Origin: Bacteroidota bacterium
GTDB lineage: Bacteria; Bacteroidota; Bacteroidia; Chitinophagales; UBA8649
DNA: 42,964 nucleotides
Assembly (NCBI GenBank): GCA_002862745.1
Contig: PKDX01000019.1
Coordinates: forward strand, 1 to 42,964
Direction of reading: 5' to 3'
The notes beneath the pieces were generated by a model. That model saw nothing but the letters and a program-made list of their open reading frames with translations. It was not told where the DNA came from and did no database searches. Numbering within the stretch: the stretch's first letter is position 1; every line of letters starts with the position of its first letter. This document shows, piece by piece, positions 25,338-32,547 of the stretch. The position numbers and the translations under genes are program-made.

Positions 25338-26618
25338 ATGAAAAATAAACCAGCAATCCTTTATGTTTTCTTAGCTAATGCCATATCAGGTATTAGCCAA
25401 GGAATGATGATGATTGCTATTACTTGGTATATCAATAATACGATTGACCAACCCGACCTATACAATGCCCTTTTTTTGGGGTCGAGCCTACTATCTATTG
25501 TTTGGGGGCCCTATGCCGGCAGCTTAATCGACCGATACGACCGGCGTAAGGTCATGATCACAATCAATGTGCTCGGAGGCATCTATATGATGGTATGTGC
25601 TGCAACGGCCTTGGTGTTTGATGATGTTCCCATCTTTTTGGTTTGTGGCATCTTTATTATGACTGTCGTCTTTTACAATGTTCACTTTCCCAACTTGTAT
25701 GCTTTCTTACAAGAAATTGTTCCGCCAGCGAGTTATGGGAAAATCACAAGCGCCGTTGAAATTCAAAATCAATTAGCCTTTGTGCTCAGTGGTGGGCTGG
25801 CCGCCGTGCTCTTAGAGGGTGTTCCGGTGCATGTTTTAGAAGCCCTCAGCATGCAACAATATGCACACATCATGGCCGAACCCATAGCATTAGAAAAACT
25901 GATCTTTATCGATGGGTGTACATATCTCGTGGGCGTATTACTCCTATGGAAAATGAGTTATGTGAGCCTTACTGAGCGAGATAAACGCTCTATTCCCGTG
26001 ATAAAAAGACTTCAAGACGGATTAACCTTTCTCAAAGAACGACCGCTAATTTTCGTCTTTGGATATTTCTCTCACATTCTTTTTGCGAGCATTATGGTGT
26101 GTTCCTTTCTTATTCTTCCCTCTTATATCCGACATATTGTAGAAGGCGATGCCGCCATCTTTGGGCTGAGTGAAGGCCTCTTTGCCCTTGGGGCCATATT
26201 TGCAGGGATTCTGGTGGACCGTGTTTTTCGCAAAAACCGTCTCTTTGGCATTATCCTATTCCTATTACTTGGTGCAACTATCTATGCCGTATTGTTTTTC
26301 TCCCAAAGCGCCATCGTTCTTTTAGTGATGTATCTCTTTTTAGGGATGATGAATGCCAGCACACGCATCCTTCGCACAACCACCCTTTTTCAGCTTGTGC
26401 CCAATAAAATTATTGGCCGGACCAATAGCTTTTTTGGTGTGCTTAATACCGCAACTCGTATACTCTTCATCGTTATTATCAGTCAATTCACCTTTTTCTC
26501 GGACAACCCTGACCGATCCATGGGCTTTCTTATGATGATGTTGCTTATCGCAGCAACTGTTCTTGGATTGAACTACAAAAAAATCCAAGATTTCAAAAAG
26601 AAAACGACCTTTGACTAA
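25338..26618 (+). CDS. Major facilitator superfamily transporter
   Basis: This is a 426-residue protein with about 12 hydrophobic segments and the MFS loop motif GSLIDRYDRRKVMI after segment 2 (residues about 55-70). A second, weaker copy, GILVDRVFRKNRL, follows segment 8. The overall pattern (long 6-7 loop, FLKERPLIFVFGYFSHILFAS) resembles the macrolide/enterobactin exporter branch (MFS_3), so a drug or small-molecule exporter is plausible. Substrate cannot be assigned. It is followed 18 bases later by the lipid kinase gene, probably on one transcript. Confidence 0.85.
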   Translation: MKNKPAILYVFLANAISGISQGMMMIAITWYINNTIDQPDLYNALFLGSSLLSIVWGPYAGSLIDRYDRRKVMITINVLGGIYMMVCAATALVFDDVPIFLVCGIFIMTVVFYNVHFPNLYAFLQEIVPPASYGKITSAVEIQNQLAFVLSGGLAAVLLEGVPVHVLEALSMQQYAHIMAEPIALEKLIFIDGCTYLVGVLLLWKMSYVSLTERDKRSIPVIKRLQDGLTFLKERPLIFVFGYFSHILFASIMVCSFLILPSYIRHIVEGDAAIFGLSEGLFALGAIFAGILVDRVFRKNRLFGIILFLLLGATIYAVLFFSQSAIVLLVMYLFLGMMNASTRILRTTTLFQLVPNKIIGRTNSFFGVLNTATRILFIVIISQFTFFSDNPDRSMGFLMMMLLIAATVLGLNYKKIQDFKKKTTFD

Positions 26619-26636
26619 CGTATAACTCCTTTTGCC

Positions 26637-27569
26637 ATGTCCTCAAATACCTGGGCTATTATCATAAATCCACAAAGTGGTGCCGGAAAAACCAAAAAAA
26701 AGTGGCAGCAAATTGATGCAGAGCTGCAGGGCCTAGAAGTCGACTTTAATCTTCATTGGACAGAATCTGCTGGGCATGCCGTCGAGATTTCTCAACAATG
26801 CAGAGCAAAAGGATACACCAAGTTTTTTGCTATTGGCGGGGATGGTACGATTCAAGAAGTGGTCAATGGGGCATTCGCTCAAGGGTATTCCGATGAATTC
26901 ATCTTTGGCGCCTTACCCATGGGCACAGGAAACGATTGGATGAGACAATATATTAGCAAAGCATCTATTGCTGACTACCTATCTGCGTTGAAGGAAAAAA
27001 ACCTCTTTGAGCAAGATTTAGGGATAGTCCAAAGAGAAGGAGGTAAGAGCCGATACTTTATCAATTTTTTCGGTGCTGGATTTGATAGCCAAGTGATTCT
27101 CGAATCTGTCAAATACAAACGATGGGGTGCCGTTGCGTATGAAATGGGCCTTCTTTCCGCTCTATGGAATTACAAAAGTCCGATGGGGAAAATTTCAGAG
27201 AACAATCAAATTCTATATCAAGGAAGGTTGTATATGATGATTGCTTCCATTGGGCCCTATGCGGGGGGTGGCATGCAGCTGTGCCCAGCGGCCATTAACA
27301 ACGACGGCATATTAGACCTAACCTATATAGAACATCTTGGAAAGTTGAATGTGATTGCCAATACCCGTCGCCTCAAGACAGGCAGCATTATTCATCACTC
27401 CAAAGTGCATACGCACAGGGGTAAATCGTTTATCATTGAAAATAGAAGCACCTTGGAGCATACCGCCCTCAGAGGCGAAATTGATGGAGAGTATTTTGGA
27501 GATGGGCCGTTTACTGTTGGTCTGGCCCCATTTAAGCTCAGACTTAGTCTTCCTGCTAACGCGTCTTGA
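26637..27569 (+). CDS. Diacylglycerol kinase family lipid kinase (YegS/DagK-like)
   Basis: The 310-residue soluble protein begins WAIIINPQSGAGKTKKKW, the nucleotide-binding start of the DAGK catalytic domain, and has GGDGTIQEVVNG and PMGTGNDWMRQY. The C-terminal beta domain contains GAGFDSQVI and CPAAINNDGILDLTYIEHL. These proteins phosphorylate diacylglycerol or related lipids (sphingosine or ceramide in some Bacteroidota). Lipid specificity is unknown. The gene converges on the outer-membrane-type protein gene with a 14-base overlap. Confidence 0.92.
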   Translation: MSSNTWAIIINPQSGAGKTKKKWQQIDAELQGLEVDFNLHWTESAGHAVEISQQCRAKGYTKFFAIGGDGTIQEVVNGAFAQGYSDEFIFGALPMGTGNDWMRQYISKASIADYLSALKEKNLFEQDLGIVQREGGKSRYFINFFGAGFDSQVILESVKYKRWGAVAYEMGLLSALWNYKSPMGKISENNQILYQGRLYMMIASIGPYAGGGMQLCPAAINNDGILDLTYIEHLGKLNVIANTRRLKTGSIIHHSKVHTHRGKSFIIENRSTLEHTALRGEIDGEYFGDGPFTVGLAPFKLRLSLPANAS

Positions 27570-28125
27570 ACGACAAAACAACACCGAGGTCTGCGCCCTT
27601 CAGTTGATCGTTTAATGTCATTGATCCCGAAGAGTTCCAGGTAAATCCTGAATACATGCCAATCCCCACAAAAGGAATTGGATAATAGATTGCCTCAACT
27701 TTGGGATAGAGATAAAAAGCGTTTTGGCGCTCTTTTAACGAAGAAGCGTTTCGATAGGAAGAGAGCATACAACCAATCATGACAGTAGGCGTCACTTTAA
27801 GGGATTTAAAGTTGAGAACATTGACCCCAGCCTCAAGGCCTACAGCATGATTCGTCCACTCGCTTACCCTTGTATTCCCTTGAATAACCAATGAGGGCCG
27901 TAGCGCCATCATAGAATAGGTCGGGCCAAATCGGAACCATTTCTTACCTAATCCAAGATGGAGTTGATAGTTGGATAATCGCTCCTGCTGGCCAAAGACT
28001 ACGGCTCCACGTGCTTGAAAAGTAAGCGTGGTTTGCGGACTTATAAGTCTTGCCGCCTGACCAACTTGGCCAGAAGCGCTCAGCGTACAAACCAACATGA
28101 CAATGAGGATAAGATGTCGTTTCAT
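27556..28125 (-). CDS. Small outer-membrane beta-barrel-like protein
   Basis: I do not recognise the family. The 189-residue product has a signal peptide (MKRHLILIVMLVCTLSASGQ) and then alternating hydrophobic-polar strands with many Gly, Tyr and Phe: YQLHLGLGKKWFRFGPTYSMMAL, NHAVGLEAGVNVL, PFVGIGMYSGFTWNSS and a final strand LGVVLSFKTR. That fits an eight-stranded outer-membrane barrel. I chose ATG 28125; a TTG at 28146 would add seven residues before the signal peptide. It is divergent from the exonuclease gene (37-base gap). Confidence 0.7.
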   Translation of the reverse strand: MKRHLILIVMLVCTLSASGQVGQAARLISPQTTLTFQARGAVVFGQQERLSNYQLHLGLGKKWFRFGPTYSMMALRPSLVIQGNTRVSEWTNHAVGLEAGVNVLNFKSLKVTPTVMIGCMLSSYRNASSLKERQNAFYLYPKVEAIYYPIPFVGIGMYSGFTWNSSGSMTLNDQLKGADLGVVLSFKTR

Positions 28126-28162
28126 AATACGAAGAAACATAATCAACCTGTAACTTCATAAC

Positions 28163-28702
28163 GTGTTTGCTATAGTTGATTTAGAATCCACAGGAGGAAA
28201 GCCCGCCGACGATAGAATCATGGAAATCGCGATTGTCCTTCATGATGGGCAAAAAATCGTAGACCAATATGAAAGCCTCATAAATCCTGAGCGCAATATT
28301 CAAGAATTCGTACAACAGTTAACAGGAATAAAGGGGTCGATGGTAGACGTGGCGCCTAAGTTTTCTGTCCTTGCCCAAGAAATCGACAGCCTCACCCATG
28401 ACTGCATTTTTGTAGCACACAATATTGGTTTTGACTATCGCATGGTACAATCGGCGTTTAAACGCCATAAAATGTCCTATAAGAGGCCGACCTTGTGCAC
28501 GGTAAAGCTTGCGCAGGCACTCATGCCATCATCAGAGAAATACAATCTGGCTCATCTTTGCAAATCACTCAATATTGACAATACCTCCCGACATCGCGCA
28601 ATGGGAGACTGTAAAGCTACAGCAGAACTACTACATCTCTTTATTGAATCGCACGGAATAGATGCTGTAATGGACCACGTCGAAGGGGGTGTGCGGGCCT
28701 AA
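28163..28702 (+). CDS. DEDDh 3'-5' exonuclease (DnaQ-like), stand-alone
   Basis: The 179-residue protein has the DnaQ-type exonuclease motifs: IVDLESTG (Asp6, Glu8), FVAHNIGFDYRMV (Exo II Asp), and RHRAMGDCKATAEL (Exo III His and Asp). It should remove 3' nucleotides from DNA or RNA. In many Bacteroidota the equivalent domain is the N-terminal part of a longer protein with a GIY-YIG domain; here only the exonuclease remains and the frame ends cleanly. It starts with GTG. No polymerase gene is adjacent, so a role in repair is inferred. Confidence 0.88.
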   Translation: MFAIVDLESTGGKPADDRIMEIAIVLHDGQKIVDQYESLINPERNIQEFVQQLTGIKGSMVDVAPKFSVLAQEIDSLTHDCIFVAHNIGFDYRMVQSAFKRHKMSYKRPTLCTVKLAQALMPSSEKYNLAHLCKSLNIDNTSRHRAMGDCKATAELLHLFIESHGIDAVMDHVEGGVRA

Positions 28703-28714
28703 TATGCTTAGCCC

Positions 28715-29722
28715 TCAATCCTGCGGCCAGTCCCCGAAAACGCCCTGTTGAAAGTCGGTTATAGCCTGGCGAATTTCCTCTTCAGTATTCATGACAAAGG
28801 GGCCATATGAAACAATGGGCTCTTTGATTGGCTCGCCCGCTAAGAGCAGAACTTTGGTATCTCCTTCAAGGGCTCTAAGTTCAAAAGATGCTGCATCGTG
28901 AGCCAATACAGCAAAGTGGTCCTTCGCCACCTCTTGGTCTTCATTAACGACCAAACCGCCTTCCAACACCAAAAGCCCAATATTCCATTCGCTTGGAAAG
29001 CTAAAAGGCACAATATCCTCTCTAGATAACTGAACATTACTTATGTGCAACGGGCTAAAGGTTTCCGCAGGACCGTGAGCATCGCCATAGCTTCCTGCAA
29101 CCAATTCTACTGAGCTATTGCTTCCAACAGAGACTTCAACCAGCGAATCTTTTAAGATGGGCTGGTACTTGGGTTGAGACATTTTATACTTCGCCGGAAG
29201 ATTTACCCAAAGCTGAACCATCTGAAAAATGCCTCCCTCTTTCGAATAGCTTTCACTGTGAAATTCTTCATGCAATACACCAGAGGCTGCCGTCATCCAT
29301 TGAACGTCTCCCGGGCCAATAACTCCACCGCCGCCTTTATTGTCTTGATGTGCAATCTCTCCTTGATAGGCTATTGTTACTGTTTCAAAACCTCTGTGTG
29401 GGTGAACATCTACCCCTCGCGGGGTCAAGGCAGGAGAAAAGAAATGAGGGGCATTATAATCCAGCATGATAAATGGATTCATACGTGTTGACCGAATGGG
29501 GCCCCTTGGAGTGATTAATGAATGAACTCGAAACCCATCGCCGACAAAATGGACAGGAGGTGGACTGAATATTGAGTCGATGGTCCGCAAATCTTTCATA
29601 ACGTCTTTTTTGTTAAACCCTTTGTAGGAGAGATTAACACTCTCCGATTGAATTGGTTTGGAAAGGAAGGCAAAAAGTGCGAATCCCACCGCAAGAATAC
29701 TTAGTTGTTGGTAGCTAGTCAT
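28715..29722 (-). CDS. Pirin family protein with N-terminal hydrophobic leader
   Basis: Pirins are bicupin metalloproteins, some with quercetinase activity. The 335-residue protein has the metal site DVHPHRGFETVT (two His) and GVLHEEFHSE (His and Glu), then FQMVQLWVNLPAKYKMSQPKYQ, and a C-terminal cupin with PIKEPIVSYGPFVMNTEEEI. These are intact. Unusually, the first 20 residues are hydrophobic (LSILAVGFALFAFLS), followed by about 35 residues with no pirin similarity, so export or membrane anchoring is suggested; typical pirins are cytosolic. It overlaps the asparaginase remnant by eight bases. Confidence 0.9.
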   Translation of the reverse strand: MTSYQQLSILAVGFALFAFLSKPIQSESVNLSYKGFNKKDVMKDLRTIDSIFSPPPVHFVGDGFRVHSLITPRGPIRSTRMNPFIMLDYNAPHFFSPALTPRGVDVHPHRGFETVTIAYQGEIAHQDNKGGGGVIGPGDVQWMTAASGVLHEEFHSESYSKEGGIFQMVQLWVNLPAKYKMSQPKYQPILKDSLVEVSVGSNSSVELVAGSYGDAHGPAETFSPLHISNVQLSREDIVPFSFPSEWNIGLLVLEGGLVVNEDQEVAKDHFAVLAHDAASFELRALEGDTKVLLLAGEPIKEPIVSYGPFVMNTEEEIRQAITDFQQGVFGDWPQD

Positions 29723-30011
29723 GTTTGTCGTTGCATGGCTTCAAAATAACCGGTTGATCGATTTTTTTACCCGTACCCGCCTTATAACAATTGCCGTTCA
29801 TCGCCACGTACACCCCTGGATTTAGGGCCTGAGCAAACGCCAGCGCACTTTCTAAATTTATAAGAACATCACTTGCGCCGAAAGAATAGGGTATAATCGT
29901 CCCAGAAAGCACTATGGTTTTTCCAAGACTGTAAGATTCCAAAAAGGTCGCCATTGCTGCTATAGAGTCCATTCCATAATCGTTATTAACCCGTCTTGTA
30001 ATATTAAACAA
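29715..30011 (-). pseudogene. Remnant of an L-asparaginase-like protein (N-terminus lost)
   Basis: The frame encodes up to 98 residues. Its core, GKTIVLSGTIIPYSFGASDVLINLESALAFAQ followed by PGVYVAMNG, is the central part of the short asparaginase-domain family. The N-terminal TGGTI motif with the catalytic Thr is absent, and there is room for it only within ssb. The second catalytic motif HGTDTM appears as YGMDSI. The only upstream start is TTG. I therefore read it as a truncated, non-catalytic remnant, although an expressed small protein cannot be excluded. Confidence 0.65.
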
Positions 30012-30025
30012 AACCCTTAGTTTTA
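29996..30025 (+). promoter_or_regulatory. Candidate Bacteroidota-type promoter for ssb
   Basis: TTG (29996-29998), exactly 19 bases, then TAGTTTTA (30018-30025) matches TTG-N19-TAnnTTTG with one mismatch. The ssb ATG is at 30030, only four bases past the -7 box, so the transcript would begin at or almost at the start codon. Confidence 0.5.
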
Positions 30026-30029
30026 GTAC

Positions 30030-30488
30030 ATGGTAAATAAAGTTGTCTTAGTTGGTCGATTGGGCAAAGACCCAGAGGTACGACACCTCTCCGATACAAG
30101 CTCTGTTTGTAATTTCACCCTTGCCACCAACGAATCCTATAAAGATCGTCAAGGAAATCGCGTTGATCAAACCGAATGGCACAACATTACCATTTGGCGC
30201 CCTGGTCTTGTTGGCGTTGCCGAGAAATACCTACAAAAGGGGAAGCTCATTTACCTTGAAGGAAAACTCAAAACAAGAGCCTGGGATGATAAAGAGGGCA
30301 ACAAGCGCTATACTACGGAAGTTCATGTTGACCAATTACAGATGCTTGAGCGATCACAAGATACCGGGTCCTCTATGGCTCCACAAAGCAACGCTGGCAT
30401 GTCAGCCAACTCCTCTCAGGGAAGTCCGTCGGCAGCAGACAGCACCGTATCAAATACCCCAAAGGTTGATGACGACCTACCCTTTTGA
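30030..30488 (+). CDS. ssb: Single-stranded DNA-binding protein
   Basis: SSB coats single-stranded DNA during replication and repair and recruits partners through its C-terminal tip. The 152-residue protein has the OB-fold start VNKVVLVGRLGKDPEVRHL, then FTLATNE, TEWHNITIW, KGKLIYLEGKLKTRAW, a Ser/Gln/Asn-rich linker (about 113-145) and the acidic tip DDDLPF. It is the first gene of ssb-gldE-gldD-recG. In many flavobacteria mutY precedes ssb (from memory); here the asparaginase remnant takes that place. Confidence 0.96.
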   Translation: MVNKVVLVGRLGKDPEVRHLSDTSSVCNFTLATNESYKDRQGNRVDQTEWHNITIWRPGLVGVAEKYLQKGKLIYLEGKLKTRAWDDKEGNKRYTTEVHVDQLQMLERSQDTGSSMAPQSNAGMSANSSQGSPSAADSTVSNTPKVDDDLPF

Positions 30489-30514
30489 TACTTTTTTTAA
30501 CTAAATGCTAGACT

Positions 30515-31891
30515 TTGGATTCAGACCCAGAATTATCCCCTTCTTTCTTTGCTGGTGATATAATACTTGACCTTTTAGCTGTCGCACCCGATGATTATAA
30601 CGGTATTCTTCCCGTTCTAACCTGTTGTGCCCTGTTGTTTTTGTCTGCCCTGGTTTCAGGGTCAGAAGTGGCATTGTTTTCTATCAAACCCACAGACCTC
30701 GATGCACTTAATGAAAGCAATCACAAAACCGACCGTCTGATTGCGACACTCCTCAAAAATCCTCGGGAGCTATTGTCCACCATTCTTATTTCCAATTCCA
30801 TAATCAATGTGTTGCTTGTAATTCTTGCGAGCCGCTTGATCCAATCACAAATCCAACAAATGCCTATTTCTGGGGAATCATGGGGAATTCCAAATCATGA
30901 TTTAATAGAATTTGCCCTAATTACCCTAGGGATTACAAGTTTGCTTGTGCTCCTTGGAGAGGTAACGCCAAAAAGTCTGGCACACCATAGAAATCTAGCC
31001 TTTGCAAGAGCATCTTGTCGATTTCTTGCCGTGGCACGCGTGTTATTTTGGCCCCTTGTCGTCGTGCTCTCAAAAAGTGGTATTTGGCTGGAAAAACGAA
31101 TGGTGTCGGACAACGCCTCGATAAACCTCGACGAGATCGAACGCGCTATTGAGCTATCAAAAGATTCAATTGGCGAGCACCAGTCGGATGTTTCTATGCT
31201 CAAAGGGATTATTAATCTCGGAGCGCTATCAGTAAAAAACACCATGACACCAAGGCTTGACATGGTGGGTTTAGATTGGACCCTAACGAGCCAAGAGGTG
31301 CTCGACACGCTCCTCAAACACAAATATTCTAGACTCCCTGTTTATGAAGGTTCCCCTGACCAAATCAAGGGCATCCTGTATGCTAAAGACTTTTTTGCAA
31401 AAATGAAGGACCAAAATCCTCCCAAAGAATGGCACAGTCTCCTGCAGAAGGCCTTGTTTCTTCCCGAGAACCAACGAATTGATGATGCCCTTAGAAGCAT
31501 GCAGCGTGAGCGCAAACACATGGCTATTGTCATTGATGAGTATGGGGGAACCGAGGGCTTGGTGACACTTCAAGATATCCTAGAGGAAGTTTTTGGTGAA
31601 TTCAGAGATGATGTAGAAAACAGCAGTATTGCCTTTCAGCGAATTGATGAAAAAAATTATGTGTTCGAGGCCAAAACCACCCTCAGTGATGTTGCGAAAA
31701 TTGTACCATTAGAAGAATCCTATCTTTTGGATATGGGCGGGGGGGCAGACACGTTGGGTGGACTAGTTTTAGAAGAATTAGGCGAAATACCACAGCGTGG
31801 AGATGAGGTTGTTAAGGAGGCATTTAAATTGCGTATTTTATCCCTTGATCGTTACCGTATCAAACGTGTTCATTTGACTCTTTTTGATTGA
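30515..31891 (+). CDS. gldE: Gliding motility-associated protein GldE (CNNM/CBS-domain membrane protein)
   Basis: The 458-residue protein has an N-terminal DUF21/CNNM membrane domain (about 25-195; FLSALVSGSEVALFSIKPTDL, LLGEVTPKSLAHHR), then a CBS pair (about 215-365; TMTPRLDMVGLDWTL, VIDEYGGTEGLVTLQDILEEVFGEF) and a C-terminal CorC/HlyC-type domain. Related proteins handle Mg2+/Co2+, but GldE is needed, with GldD, for gliding in Flavobacterium. The start is TTG 30515 (MDSDP, as in other GldE); the nearby ATG 30505 is out of frame. It is directly followed by gldD. Confidence 0.93.
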   Translation: MDSDPELSPSFFAGDIILDLLAVAPDDYNGILPVLTCCALLFLSALVSGSEVALFSIKPTDLDALNESNHKTDRLIATLLKNPRELLSTILISNSIINVLLVILASRLIQSQIQQMPISGESWGIPNHDLIEFALITLGITSLLVLLGEVTPKSLAHHRNLAFARASCRFLAVARVLFWPLVVVLSKSGIWLEKRMVSDNASINLDEIERAIELSKDSIGEHQSDVSMLKGIINLGALSVKNTMTPRLDMVGLDWTLTSQEVLDTLLKHKYSRLPVYEGSPDQIKGILYAKDFFAKMKDQNPPKEWHSLLQKALFLPENQRIDDALRSMQRERKHMAIVIDEYGGTEGLVTLQDILEEVFGEFRDDVENSSIAFQRIDEKNYVFEAKTTLSDVAKIVPLEESYLLDMGGGADTLGGLVLEELGEIPQRGDEVVKEAFKLRILSLDRYRIKRVHLTLFD

Positions 31892-31893
31892 TT

Positions 31894-32535
31894 ATGGCAT
31901 ACACAAACATACTTTTTATCTCCTTTCTGTGGTTGGCTTGTCTTGGGTGCTTTCATACCGAACCGCCTGTTCGCATTAAACGCTTACCCAAACTTTTTAC
32001 TCGGGTTGATTTGCCAGAGGCCGCCTATACAAATACCAAAGAAAAGGGCGCACCCCTTACCTACGAGGCAAGTGAATATGCCGAGCTCACAACCAAAACC
32101 CATCCTGCGTTAGACTCTTGTTGTGACTCAACCAATCTCCTTCCTTGCTGCAAGGATTATTGGTTTGATTTGTACTACCCATCGTTCGATGCAACCCTTA
32201 ATTTCACCTATAAGAGTTTACATTTTGATGGCGTGTCCGATCATATCAAAAGCGACTTCATCATGAGCAGTTTTGTAAACACAAATAATCGCAGAGCACA
32301 GGTAGAAGAACAACAACAAGGAAGTACGCCTCAAGGATATTATTATGAGCACTACAGTTACGCTGAGGCCGGTGAGCCCGAAATGTTTTTCATTGCCGAT
32401 ACCCTTGGACAACATTGTTTATTGGGTTCGTTAATCTTTAACTCGGCAGGCCAAAGCTCTGATTCTTTATCCCCTTATATCTCTTTTATTCAAAAGGATA
32501 TAGAACATTTTATTTCCTCTGTGACCTTTCATTAA
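31894..32535 (+). CDS. gldD: Gliding motility lipoprotein GldD
   Basis: The 213-residue product has a signal sequence with a lipobox-like WLACLGC, so it is probably lipid-anchored. The rest fits GldD: RVDLPEAAYTN, PLTYEASEYAEL, WFDLYYPSFDATLNFTYKSL, a middle DFIMSS segment, and FFIADTLGQHCLLGSLIFN near the end, which resembles the family's FYLTDS..FLRGALYF. A Cys cluster (SCCDSTN..PCC) near residue 75 is unusual. It follows gldE with a two-base gap, the standard gldE-gldD order; I chose ATG 31894 over a TTG six bases upstream. Confidence 0.85.
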   Translation: MAYTNILFISFLWLACLGCFHTEPPVRIKRLPKLFTRVDLPEAAYTNTKEKGAPLTYEASEYAELTTKTHPALDSCCDSTNLLPCCKDYWFDLYYPSFDATLNFTYKSLHFDGVSDHIKSDFIMSSFVNTNNRRAQVEEQQQGSTPQGYYYEHYSYAEAGEPEMFFIADTLGQHCLLGSLIFNSAGQSSDSLSPYISFIQKDIEHFISSVTFH

Positions 32536-32547
32536 GCGTTTAACTCG

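Noticed and set aside
28698-28720. Imperfect stem (GGGCCTAA and TTAGCCC) between the exonuclease and pirin genes as a terminator
   Set aside because: The stem needs a bulge and has no following T-run; convergent stop codons explain the position.
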